DNA of 56,494 nt from Arsenophonus sp052174495 (GTDB lineage Bacteria; Pseudomonadota; Gammaproteobacteria; Enterobacterales; Enterobacteriaceae), in the NCBI GenBank assembly GCA_052174495.1, contig JBQMRR010000079.1:1-56494 (forward strand), read 5' to 3'. Position numbers and translations under genes: made by a program. The notes below the pieces were generated by a model. The model did no database searches. It was not told the origin of the DNA and was given only the letters and a program-made list of their open reading frames with translations. The stretch's first letter is position 1; every line of letters begins with the position of its first letter. Shown in pieces: positions 21,362-32,267 of this stretch.

Positions 21362-22316
21362 CTATTTTGCAGTCAGTTGTTTTTCAATTGCATTAAATAA
21401 CATACCTGTGATTGATATATCCGAAAATACTGCTTCAATTTCACGTATACAGGTAGGACTAGTGACATTAATTTCGGTTAAGCGATCACCAATGATATCT
21501 AATCCAACAAAAATTAATCTTTTTTTTTAAAATAGGTGCAACCGTTCTAGCAATCTTCCAATCACTTTCGGTCAATGGTCTCGCTTCAGGATATCCTCCG
21601 GCGGCTAAATTTCCTCGCGTTTCACCTTCAGCCGGAATACGAGCTAAGCAATAAGGAACTGGTTCACCATCGATAACTAATACCCTTTTATCTCCTTGCT
21701 TGATAGCAGGTAAATAATTTTGAGCCATACAGAAACGCTGTTCATGTTGGGTTAATGTTTCAATAATGACACTAACATTAGGATCATCTTTCGTTAGACG
21801 AAAAATAGATGCGCCACCCATTCCATCGAGAGGTTTAAATATGACATCACCATATTTTTGATGGAATTCACGCAGTTTTTTGTTATTTCGAGTTACTAGC
21901 GTTTCAGGTGTTAATTTAGAAAACCAAGCAGTAAATAGTTTCTCGTTACAATCCCGTAGGCTTTGAGGTTTATTGACAATTAAACTACCTGCTTGTTCTG
22001 CTCTTTCAAGGATATATGTAGAATAAATATATTCAATATCAAAGGGGGGATCTTTACGCATTAAAATAACATCAAGATTCTTCAGAGGAATGTCTTGTTC
22101 AACACTAAATTTATACCATTGTGTAGTATCTTCTTTAATATTAACTAATTGTTTGGTATGTCCATATGCTTCACCTTGTGATAAATAGAGATCGTCCATT
22201 TGTATATAGTGAATTTCATATCCACGACGTTGTGCTTCTAATAGCATAGCAAAACTACTATCTTTTTTAATTTTTATGGTTGAGATGGGATCCATCACAA
22301 TACCTAATTTGATCAT
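21362..22316 (-). CDS. gshB: Glutathione synthetase with a poly-A frameshift
   Basis: GshB adds glycine to gamma-glutamylcysteine with ATP, completing glutathione. The ATG at 22316 has AAGGAG at 22322-22327. Residues 1-270 follow E. coli GshB closely (MIKLGIVMDPI..IKIKKDSSFAMLLEAQRRGYE, RKDPPFD, NKPQSLRDCNEK, KPLDGMGGASIFR, QNYLPAIK.GDKRVL, GNLAAGG, PLTESDWKIAR). In a run of nine A (about 21521-21529 on the minus strand) the frame shifts and stops at 21486 after 276 residues. In the next frame the true C-terminus continues: IFVGLDIIGDRLTEINVTSP.CIREIE ... TAK, stop at 21362. Eight A would restore about 317 residues, the family length (316). The lost part carries Mg ligands (DIIGD, EIN). Slippage on the A-run could restore some product; otherwise this is a fresh pseudogene. 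Confidence 0.9.
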
Positions 22317-22324
22317 TTTATCTC

Positions 22325-23035
22325 CTTAATCAAGATCGTCGAAATAAAGTTGTAATTTTGTTATTTACAGTTGACACAGTGGTTTCTGTTCTTAATATCC
22401 GAGGCTCAAAAATAGAATATTAGTAAATTGCTAATCAGTTGTCATTATGATTTTATTTAACAAAAGCCTCTCTTCTTAGCTAATGAAAAAAGAATTTTAT
22501 TTAGCGGTTTCAAAAGAGTATTAATACTCTTAATTGGACTTTAAGGCAGAGATTAATTTTAATGTATTATTTTTTCTACGCATCAAGCTTTAAGAAATAT
22601 AACTGGGCGAATTAAGGGATTTTATAAGTTTATATTATTCATAACTAAAAATAAGCATAACTTTCCCATTATTGTTTTTACTGATTTGTTCAGGTTTAAT
22701 TTAATATTTTAGCGTTCTAAAAAAAGTGAAAAATGATATTGATATTGAGTTCTATTGATTTTAGAATAGTGAATTCTATTTTCCTTGCGAGAAATGATTT
22801 ATCCAAGATTGAGATCTAATGAGAATTCTCTGTTTAAGATTGTGCCTGCTAGATCCTGAATTCCAACTGACTTTTATTAGCTTCAAGTATTTGCCTGATA
22901 AAATAGAATTAGTGCTATCAAATAACTCAATATTTTCTCATAAACTCATACGTAGAACTCGTATAACTTAGTTAGTGCTTTATCGCTTATTTTATTATTG
23001 TGCTTAAATTCTAATGGTTCAGGATGATAGATCAG
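22325..23035 (-). pseudogene. rsmE: rsmE pseudogene (16S rRNA m3U1498 methyltransferase)
   Basis: Minus-strand pieces match E. coli RsmE in order: IYHPEPLEFK (about 23025-23000), IELFDSTN.I (about 22920-22890; E. coli LQLFDGSNQVF), QFTNILF (about 22430) and EPRILRTETT (about 22411-22380; E. coli GPRVLRTETT). Stops and shifts break the frame everywhere. It lies directly upstream of gshB, ending where the gshB Shine-Dalgarno begins, the standard rsmE-gshB order. Loss is consistent with simplification of rRNA modification. Confidence 0.85.
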
Positions 23036-23214
23036 AAAAACTTACATTAGTAAAACCACGCTTCCTTGAAACTTATTACTAACAAAAAATTGTCCTTATA
23101 ATTAGAGATACTAAAATAAGCTAGTAATCTCTCTCGTTATCTATTGATTTTTTTTATTTTATGTACTAATTTGAAAAATTTTTCTTGTAATCGGATAATT
23201 GTTAATTATCAATT

Positions 23215-24002
23215 CTTGGAAGATAGTATAATTTTTATAATTCAAGTTTAACTTTAAAGTAATCCTTTATATGATTGCAATGGAGTTATTCCTAATATTT
23301 AATTTGAGTAATTTCTGATTATATAATCAAACATATCAATGTAGACTAATTTTAAGCTCCTAACTATTAATAATAGTTTTGTAGACTATCTTTTATGCAC
23401 CTATATAGATTACTGAACTATACGATTTCATTTGATGATGTGTAGATAGCTTAAATCAGTATTCTATACCAAGTTCTGTACATAAACACTCTAATTCCTG
23501 TTTTCCAGTGGCTAAAAATTTTTGCAGACCAAAAAATGATTTGTAAATTCTTTTTCATTATCTGTAAGTATCTAATACATAATTATTGGATATGCTCAAT
23601 AAAATCACGCAAGAAGCATCAAGCATTAATCATGGTCTTCGTATTGTAAAGATGCATAAAACCCATTGAGTGACATGATCTATGTCTATAAAAAGATAAG
23701 GTCATAAAGTTTTATTTATATTTGTGGAAGGATATTCACATTTACACATAAATAAACATGCTAGTATCTTTAACGTTTTATGTTCGGCTTCCTAATTTTT
23801 TCTCTTACTCATTTTACATAAATTTGCACTTCATAACTACATAAACAGCGATCCAGTCAGATCAAGATATAACAAAATTTAGAAATTTGCATGACTGCTA
23901 ACAGATGATTAAGAGAGAAAAATATTTTTCGCAGGAAAACGCCTACAACTTCCTAAGTGGTCAAGAGAATGGTTAGTAAACGATGGAGAATATGGCTTCA
24001 TT
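23215..24002 (-). mobile_element. IS481-type element, 3' part, interrupted by RB
   Basis: Reverse-strand transposase C-terminal part, for example LTDNEKEFTNHF (about 23560-23520), the conserved 'LTDNGKEFT' catalytic region of IS481-family transposases. The rest of this copy lies at 25044-25240, beyond the RB element. Full length excluding RB would be about 1 kb. Confidence 0.7.
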
Positions 24003-25043
24003 ATCAGACTATATTAGTAAAGGTTATTATTTTGTTCAAAGAGGAATTTGTAGCCACCTCTACATTCAATTATTATGATTTTAAACAATCTTTTAAAGAT
24101 TATATAATTCAATAAATAAAACGATTCTATACCATGGAAGCCATTCAGCCATCCTTTAATCGACTAATATAACTCTTTAGAGTTTTGAATGTAGAATTTA
24201 TTTTACTAATAAATTTCTGATTATCAATATAATTAGGCGACTATGACTAACTTCATGCTCGTTGGCAAAGAGGTTTCTTATCATTTTAGCTCCAATCTAA
24301 GCAAAAATGGACTCTTTTAATAAGCTAAAGAAAACGGCTAATACACTCTGCATTAAACTCTTCAATAATCTCATTGCTCATATAACTTCTCTGTATCTTT
24401 GACGATTAAGTTCGGAATTCATTCTTTTTTATCTCCTCTCTTCTCTCACGTTTTCTACCTTTTTTATGTAGGAAACAATGCTTTCCTTTAAAAGATCAAG
24501 GAAAAATATTTCGTAAACTTTAAACAATACTATTTAATACATTTATGTTGCCTGGTCACTGTTGAATCAAGAAAATAGTGAAACCCATTTGAACGCTGTT
24601 TTAAATGAATGCCTGTATGTATTTCGCTAACTTCTATAAAGTTAAACTATTTAACATACATTGCAGATAGCTTAATCATTTATCCTTGTGATATAGTTTT
24701 ATCAGAGAGCTTCTCCAGTGAGATTTTTAAATATTTTTTTGCAATAGGATATTTTATAACAAAATATAGTTCTATTCATAATGAATGTTCACAGTGGATA
24801 ATATGTTTACTGCGACAATATGAGCATGATAAAAATGAGTGAGCTTCAATGTATAAATCAATATTATCCGATAGATTGTCGCTGAGCCAATTAATTAGAC
24901 GCAGCTTTATGTTAGTAAGGAGCGAGAAAAGAATTTCTTTAATCTGTATGACTGTTTATGTTTTTATCGTAATCTTTGTGCTGTAGCGAAAATTCTTCAT
25001 AATAGTATAAGGGATTTCTACCAATAACCTTTGCTAACATAGT
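24003..25043. mobile_element. RB element, copy 3, inside IS481
   Basis: The best copy for defining RB: left end CTATATTAGTAAAGG (about 24010) and right end, inverted, CTATGTTAGCAAAGGTTATTGG (reverse complement of 25018-25043). Length about 1.04 kb. A plus-strand open stretch of 77 codons exists inside (24609) but resembles nothing I know and is not conserved in the other copies. Confidence 0.7.
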
Positions 25044-25240
25044 CGATGATCAATATCATTTTTTTTCCTCTTTAGAAGCGGTAAGTTTGGATATCTCATA
25101 ACGCTTAACTAAAGTATAATCAGGTTCTTCGCTTGCCTAAAGAACAGCTCTGATTTTGGGTGTTATAGTTGCTAACGACGGATCCTTATCATCATGATAT
25201 TTGCTTCAACTTATATCAGCTTAGTAACTATATTTATGAA
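25044..25240 (-). mobile_element. IS481-type element, 5' part, interrupted by RB
   Basis: The N-terminal transposase region on the minus strand (read across shifts IRR.QL.HPK..A.....EEP..TL.KRYEISKLT), ending at the left terminus near 25240. It joins RB at the position where other IS481 copies also do. Confidence 0.7.
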
Positions 25241-25950
25241 TGAATATGGCTGTGCGATGTGGGAGGAGAAACTCCATATAATGGTTCTTGACCAAAGAAT
25301 TTAGATAATTATTGATTTTTATATTAAAATAGTTAATGAGGAGATGGTGTGTCGTGTGTTTTTAAAAGCTATTTTTGCCACAATTCTTAAGGAATCATTT
25401 GATCTTTGGTAAGTATTTTAAACCTACAAAACGATTAAATCATTTCTAGAAAGGTTCTATATATCTATTTTATAGATGAGCAGTGAATTGAAATAAATAA
25501 AATATTAATAGTAAACTAGTTACTAGTAGATTAGTTATAGTTTTAATCTTTTATTTCTTGAATAGTAAATAAAGCACTGTTTTAAATTTTAAAATATTGT
25601 TATTTTATTTTAAATAAAAGATATTTTAAAATAAAAATAATAGTTATTATTTATTTAATAAAAGTTAAATAAGAAAATATAAGATTTAATAATATTAAAC
25701 TCATTAAAATAAAAACTAATTTTTAATTATAAAATGATTTTATGTATTTATTAACTATTAGTTAAATATAAACTATGAAAAATAGTGATTAATCAATTTT
25801 AATTTTATTAGCTGCTAATAGCAGCTATATAAAACTATAGTTTAACATGAATTTAGTAAAGATACTTTTATAATTAAATACTTAATGAAGTCTTGACCAG
25901 TAAGATAACTTCTTAAGTTAACAACTATATTTTTTGAAAAATCTCTTTAA
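25241..25950. other. AT-rich stretch without recognisable gene
   Basis: Very AT-rich, especially 25550-25760. I find no remnant, repeat member or convincing terminator. It separates the IS481 copy from the end of the antiporter gene. Confidence 0.6.
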
Positions 25951-27345
25951 TTAAATATAAAATAAATACCAAACTGCTGGTATAGAAGAGAAAACAATCA
26001 TTATTATAGAGCTTCTTTCTAAGAGACTAAGTGGTTTATTATTATTTTGATTTTGAGCATAGAGAAAAATAAATAAGCCAGGAATATAAAGAATAACAGA
26101 TAAAAGTAGATTAATTGTTTCTGAAGCATAAAGTAACCATAAACCATATAAATTGGTTACTGCACCAATAATAAGTAATTTTTTATTAGCATGTTCAAAA
26201 GAAATTTTGATTAGAAAAGCACCCACTAAAAAATAAGGAACTAAAATCATTTCTGAAGCTATTTTTAATAAAATATTGTAGTTGCTACCACTTAAGCAAA
26301 TTAATATTAATACTAATTGTACGGCACCGTTTGTAAACCAAAGAGATGAGGATGGAGTGTTATTTTTATTTTGATATTTAAATATTTTAGGAAATGATCC
26401 ATTGAGCGAGGAGATATAAGGAATTTCTGTTGCCATTATTGTCCAGCTTAAATAAGTACCGCAAACAGAAATAATCAAACCTGCTGCAATGATAATCTCT
26501 CCATAATTTCCCATCATATTGATCATAAGTGATACCATAGATGGATTTTTCATTTCAGAGAATTCTGATCTTGGAACGATGCCTAAGGAAAGTAAAGTAA
26601 TTACTATATAAATAGTTAGGGCTGAAATTACAGCAAGTAACGTTGCTAAACCAATATCTTTACGTCTTTGAGCGCGCGCTGAAACAACCACTGCTCCTTC
26701 GATACCAATGAATACCCATAGTGTAATTAGCATAGTGTTTTTGACTTGTTGCCAAATTGGTATACCCATTTGAATACCGGTAAAATCAAATTTAAAGATA
26801 TCTATCTTAAACGCCAAAATAGCTAAAGTGATAAACAGGCTAAGAGTAATTAATTTAGCTAAAGTTACTAATTTGTTGATCTCGGCAGCAGTTTGCGTAC
26901 CTTTTAATACTAACCAATGAATGATCCATAGGAAGATAGATTCCCCGATCAAAGATTGCCAAGTATTACCATCACCAAAAATGATATTATCTGAATGATC
27001 AGTAAAAAAACTTAGAGCTGTAAAGACGATAACTAAATAGGAACCATTAGCGATAATAGCACATAACCAGTATCCCCAGGCTGAACAAAAACCAACTAGT
27101 TCGCCAAAGCCTTCTTTAGCATAAGAATAAATTCCTCCATCTAAATCAGGTCTAATACGTGAAAGCAATACTAAAGATATGGCAAAAAATAAAATACCGA
27201 TACCTGTAATACTCCAACCTATAATAAGTGCTAATGGGCTAGCGATTTCAGCCATATTTTTCGGCAAACTAAAAACACCCGCTCCAACCATTGAGCTTAA
27301 TACTAATGCGGTTAAAGCAGTCAAATTTAATTTTTTATTATTCAA
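25951..27345 (-). CDS. Basic amino acid/polyamine antiporter, APC family (ArcD/AdiC type)
   Basis: A 464-residue inner-membrane protein of the APC superfamily, with about 12 hydrophobic segments and the GAGVFSLP motif of TM1 (about 21-28; GSGIF/GGGVF type in the family). Features such as GGIYSYAKEGFGELVGFCSAWGYW, WVFIGIEGAVVVSARA and the RRKDIG loop fit the arginine/ornithine-type antiporters. The substrate (arginine/ornithine, lysine or agmatine exchange) cannot be fixed from sequence alone. The start is TTG at 27345 with AGGG at 27353-27356; the next Met (residue 19) would remove the start of TM1. The frame is fully intact between decayed regions, so the transport activity is probably under selection, perhaps for exchange with the host. 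No arc or adi enzyme gene is nearby. Confidence 0.88.
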   Translation of the reverse strand: MNNKKLNLTALTALVLSSMVGAGVFSLPKNMAEIASPLALIIGWSITGIGILFFAISLVLLSRIRPDLDGGIYSYAKEGFGELVGFCSAWGYWLCAIIANGSYLVIVFTALSFFTDHSDNIIFGDGNTWQSLIGESIFLWIIHWLVLKGTQTAAEINKLVTLAKLITLSLFITLAILAFKIDIFKFDFTGIQMGIPIWQQVKNTMLITLWVFIGIEGAVVVSARAQRRKDIGLATLLAVISALTIYIVITLLSLGIVPRSEFSEMKNPSMVSLMINMMGNYGEIIIAAGLIISVCGTYLSWTIMATEIPYISSLNGSFPKIFKYQNKNNTPSSSLWFTNGAVQLVLILICLSGSNYNILLKIASEMILVPYFLVGAFLIKISFEHANKKLLIIGAVTNLYGLWLLYASETINLLLSVILYIPGLFIFLYAQNQNNNKPLSLLERSSIIMIVFSSIPAVWYLFYI

Positions 27346-27739
27346 AGAAATACCCTAAAATATATTTGTCATAATTTAGTTTATTTCACTAATAATAACT
27401 TTTTATTTATAAAAACCAAATTGACAAAATTAAATAGAAAAAAAAATTTTAGTAAAATTTTACGGTTATGAAATACGATATGCAATCATTAAATATACAT
27501 AAAAGAAAAAATATTTGTTTTTATAAAAATTAATTATAGATTTTATCTATAATTCAAAAGACGGATCATTTAGTTCATTAAAATTTTTAGTTATTTAAGC
27601 GTAATATATTATTGTAATTTTTATTATTAATTAGAAATTAAAACTAATTATAACGCTACTATCATTATTTTGATGTTTACATAAGTTATATTAGCAAATT
27701 TGATATATGACGGTTAGACTAAGTTTTGCGATTATTCTT
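27346..27739. other. Upstream region of the antiporter
   Basis: About 390 AT-rich bases with no gene. A weak resemblance to an FNR half-site (TTGAC at 27420) has a poor second half, so I do not call it. Confidence 0.5.
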
Positions 27740-29095
27740 CATGAATCCGTTCTCCATTCTTAAGTTGAACATTATTAGTACCAGTAGCTAGCAAATCAAA
27801 TCTTTTTATCCGGTTCTAGCTTTTCTGAGAAGACGAGGGAGAGATTGGCTTAAATATTATTGAAATGATTGTTTTTCTCAAAGCAAAATACTTCCTTCAT
27901 CACCTTCGTAGCTTCACTGTTGCAAAAGTTAATTTAATCCGAATTTATCTTTCTTATTCATACCACTGGAATAAGGGAAGGTATAGAATTCCAGCAGCTA
28001 TTCTCCCTCTTTATCCATCTTCTTCATCGCTGGATAATATCTACGAAACTTTTGCCAAGAAAATGTCAAGAGCTTTATTAGCGACATCGCGGTTCTCTGC
28101 TAGCCAGAACTCTGGCAGGTCACCCTTAACTTTCGGTTGCATGCCTTTAAGCAATGAAGCTTGCATATCATCTATTTTACTACTTAACAACATTGGTGCT
28201 GCATGCCTGAAAATATCTTTGCATTTTACATTGCACTCAAAAATTAATACTACTATCTCCCGTAGCAAGTCAGCAAATAATATGGTTAAGGCACACCGCT
28301 CGCGCGTTCATCCAGAAGTTCGCTCAGTTTCCCCCTTTTAATTTTCAATAACGATCATTGATCGCAACAAACTTTTTACATCCATCCTCAGCACCGCTAA
28401 TATAACTACCAGGTAAAGGTGATCAGCTGCTTAATTGAATGACATATATGCATTCATTCAAGAAATAAATGTAGCGTGTATCGCTTAAATTATGTAGCTA
28501 CCAATTACCAATGCTTTTCAAGACATTGACGTTTCAGTCTACTGATGGAGGTTTTCTGCAGAGAGACCATGTGTTTTTATCGAGAACTGCTCCAGAGCTT
28601 AATAAAAATCAGTGATGGAGATGCCTTATAAGGTGGTCAGCCATAGTAAGTAACTCTTTGCTATTTTGCGTGCTTTAGATAAGAAAACAAAGAGCTGTTA
28701 AAATATATTCTGTTATTGCTATAATTCTCTAACTTTAGGCACTTTAATCTCAAAATGTTAATATTATTCTGTATAGAGTTTGCTGTAGCACATAATTGTT
28801 ACGGCAACGCCATTTTAACCCATGTGAATAAGAAGGCGGTAGAGTTTAGCATGTTATCGCAGTATAACGTCTTCGATCTCAACCTCAATAGCAACATCTA
28901 TTATAACCACCTGAGACCACTCAGGAATGCGTTCATGCAAGGGATCAGAATAATATCTGGTTTTAGGGATATTTATAAAGGTAGATTTTATGACATATAT
29001 CACTTTATTGTTGAGATCATCAAAAAATTAATCAGACAGAGATACCTCATCATCTTTGAAACTCAGATACTAGAATTAAGTATAACTCCATAAAA
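27740..29095 (-). mobile_element. Decayed IS256-type insertion sequence (copy A5)
   Basis: The copy that best identifies the family. On the minus strand 28041-28268 keeps 75 open codons with AAPMLLSSKIDDMQASLL, KVKGDLPEFWLAENR and ANKALDIFLAK, matching the region of IS256-family transposases that follows the central H-x-T/N-A-N-V-L segment ('QPRVKAALQEIW.AE.R..A..A...F'). The 3' terminus is near 27745 and the 5' end near 29090. Other frames are broken. Confidence 0.8.
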
Positions 29096-29154
29096 ATAAA
29101 CAGCACTTTTCTTAGCTTTTTTAATTAGGTCTTTGTTTCTAGATCATTATATGA

Positions 29155-29375
29155 ATAATTATTGCACACTCCTATTCATTAAGTGTGGCTATTCATGGAT
29201 ATAGTTGATGGCAAGATATCCTAATGATTAGCTTCTATCGTCAACCAACTGCAATACATAAAATTATAAATTACTCTTCAAGCCAAAAACTTCTATCTAC
29301 TTTAGCTAAACTAGTTAAACGTGTTATAAGTATATAAAAATTATCGTTGCTAAAAAATAAGATGATATTGGCGAT
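29155..29375 (+). mobile_element. IS481-type element, 5' fragment
   Basis: Left end and N-terminal transposase region (GATATAGTTGATGGCAAGATATC, then a decayed RRQ...KIR..L.AK..L.LL.LAK region). Stops at RB copy 4 at the usual junction. No C-terminal part is seen beyond RB. Confidence 0.62.
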
Positions 29376-30402
29376 CAGTTATGTTGGAAAATGTTATCGG
29401 TAGAAATCTCTTATATTACATGAAGGGTTTTTGCTACAGAGGTTGTGATAGAAAAGAAAACAGTTATAGATTAAAAATTTTTTTTCTTCACTCCCTACTA
29501 ACATAAAGCTATATCTTATTAGTTGATTCGGCGATAATCTATCGGATAATCTCGATTAATGCATTGAATCAATTTATTCTACTTTATCTTTCCCAAAGAT
29601 TATCACAGTGAACATGTTATCCTCTGAGTAGAGATTTATTAAGGATTACAGCGATATCATTTCAAAATTCCTGATTGTAGGAAAAATATTTAACAATCTT
29701 ACTGGAAAGTTCTCTTGCGAAACTACATCAAAAGAATAAATAGTTTAGTTATCTGCAATATATCTCGAATAGTTTTACTTTGTAAGAGTCATAAAGTATA
29801 TGTGAATTAAATTGAAAACAGCGTTTAAGTAGGTTATTGTTTTCTTACTTCAGCATCGACAGTCAACATAAATTCATTAAGTGGTATTTAAAAATTAACG
29901 AAATATTTCCATAAGTTTTTTTAAAGGGAATTATTATATTTCAAATAAGAAAAATAGAAAACATGGGGGAGAGGAGAAGATAAAAAGAAAGAATAAATCG
30001 CGATCTTAATTGATCCTAGATCGAACAGAGTTATGTGAGCGATCAGATTCTTGAAGAGTTTAATTCAGAGTTTATTACCCGTTTTTTAAGCTAATCATAT
30101 CGATAAAAAATTCATCCTTTACTCAGATAAAGGATGATGTTATAAAATCTTTTTTAGTGAGAATGAAATTAGTCATCATCGTATATAAGATTAGCTAATC
30201 ATAAAGTTTTTGATAAAAAATCCAAATTTAAAATTTATTCAGTCAATTAAAAGAATAGCTAAGTAGATTCCATTATCTAGGGTTATTTTATTTACTGATG
30301 AATTATTTTATTGGAGAAAATTATTTAAATAATAACAATTGAATGCAGATATGATTACAAAATTTTTCTGTAAAAAAAGCAATAATCTTTAACCAAGATA
30401 TT
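29376..30402. mobile_element. RB element, copy 4
   Basis: Inverted ends: TTATGTTGGAAAATGTTATCGG at 29375 and the inverse, AATAATCTTTAACCAAGAT, at about 30383-30401. Orientation is opposite to copy 1 relative to the adjoining IS481 sequence. No frame survives. Confidence 0.62.
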
Positions 30403-30726
30403 CTTATTCTAATTATTAGAGTTATTAACAATAACTGTTCCAATGTTTTCTTATGAAAACACTAATTTAGTTGAATCCTAATTATTTTTGTTTTGCTAAT
30501 TATTTTTATAAATTAATATCAAGTCTTAAGATATTTGACTAATATGATTTTTTGACAAAAATTAATTTTTTAAAGAAATCTGATAGATTATAGCTCGTGA
30601 TTACTATTTTAGTAGGTTTCAATAATATTTTTCACTTAATATGACAGATATATATAATATAATTAGTTATGTTTGCAGGGAAGAAACATCAAGTAATTTT
30701 ACTTTAAACTAGAAAGGATCATTATA
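30403..30726. other. Intergenic region before pntA
   Basis: No remnant recognised. A weak AAGGA at 30715 precedes the degraded pntA start. Confidence 0.5.
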
Positions 30727-32257
30727 TATATTGGTGTATCAAAAGAAAGAATTACCAATGAAGCACGCATTGTAGTAACGACATTAACAGTAAAACAGTT
30801 AATAAAATTAGATTTCTCTATTCTCCTTGAACGAGAAGCTGGTTACTTTGCTAATTTCGAAGATGCCGCTTATGAGCAATCTGGTGCTAAAATTGTTGAG
30901 CAACAATCTTATATGGAATTAGAGATATTATTTTTAAAATTAATGCTCTTCTAGAAGCTGAAATTGTACTAATTAAAGAAGGATCAATATTGATTTGCTT
31001 CATTTGGCCAACACAACAGCCAGATTTAATGCAAAAATTAGCAGCTCGCAAAATTATCGTACTAGCAATGGATGCAGTGCCACGTATTTCTAAGGCACAG
31101 TCACTTGATGCGATAAGTTCTATGCCAAATGTTGCAGGTTATCGATCAGTATAGAATCAGCTTATCAATTTGGACGTTTTTACTGGTCAAATTACTGCAG
31201 CTGGTAAAGTACCGCCAGCTAAAGTGATGGTTATTAGTGCAGGAGTTGCCGGTTTAGCAGCAATAGCTACAGCAGATAGGCTAGGAGCTATTGTGTGTGC
31301 ATTTGATACCAGGTTAGAAGTAAGAGAGCAAGTACAAAAGTATGGGAGCTGAATATTTTGAGTTGGATTTTAAACAGGAAGATCTGGCAGGTAGTGATGT
31401 TTATCTTAAAGAGATGTCTGAGGCTTTTATTCAAGCAGAAGTGTTTTTACTTGCTAAGCAAGTAAAAAGGTGGATATTATTACTACCGCATTGATACCAG
31501 GAAAACCTGCGCCAACTTTAATTACCAAAGAGATGGTTAATTCGATGAAATCTGGTAGTGTAATCGTTGATTTAGCAGCGAAGTCTGGTGGTAATTGTGA
31601 ATTAACCAAGGCAGATAAATTAATAATTACTGATCATGAAGGTTAAAAATTATTGGCTATACCGATTTACCAAGTCGCTTACCAACCCAATCCTCGCAAT
31701 TTTATGCGACTAATATCATTAATTTAATTAAGCTACTTTGTAAAGAAAGTAATGGTAAACTAATCATTAATTTTGATGATATTATTATACGCCCTGTCAC
31801 TGTTATTTATTAAAGAAGGAGAAATTACCTGGCCATCTCCTCCTATCCCACTATCTTCAACAACCGCAAACAAAAAATCAACTGATAAAATATGAAGAAA
31901 ACCGGCAGAGGAAAAAATTTCTTTTTGGTTAAAATATATCTCTCTATTCTTGACGATTATACTTTTTAGTAGTTTTGTGCAGCACCCAAAGATTTTTTTT
32001 CTCATTTTACCATATTTGTGTTGGCATGCATTGTTGGCTACTACGTAGTATGGAACGTCAGCCGTTCACTGTATACACCGCTTATGTCAGTAACCAATGC
32101 GATTTCTGGCATTATTTTAGTAGGCACATTGCTGCAAATCGGCAATGGCGGTTGGGTCATTTTCTTCTCATTTATTACAGTACTTATAGCTAACATTAAT
32201 ATTTTTAGTGGATTTACAGTTACACAACGTATGTTGAGAATGTTTGGTAAAGGATAA
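30727..32257 (+). pseudogene. pntA: pntA pseudogene (NAD(P) transhydrogenase alpha subunit)
   Basis: Pnt couples proton entry to hydride transfer from NADH to NADP in the inner membrane. The remnant follows E. coli PntA nearly end to end: YIGVSKERITNEARIVVT at the start (the ATG has become ATA), FIWPTQQPDLMQKLAARK, DAVPRISKAQSLDA, FTGQITAAGKVPPAKVMVIS (31170 on), GAEYFELDFKQED, TALIPGKPAPTLITKEMV, and the C-terminal membrane part SVTNAISGIILVGTLLQIGN..GWVIFFSFI (32080-32180) to GFTVTQRMLRMFGKG. At least six frameshifts or stops occur, yet long pieces stay open, so inactivation is recent relative to the rRNA operon and the insertion sequences. Confidence 0.94.
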
Positions 32258-32267
32258 GGAGTTTAAA

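Noticed and set aside
24609..24842. 77-codon frame inside RB copy 3 as RB transposase
   Set aside because: Not open or conserved in the other six copies and without a recognisable domain.
27419..27433. FNR site upstream of the antiporter
   Set aside because: TTGAC is followed by a poor second half-site.
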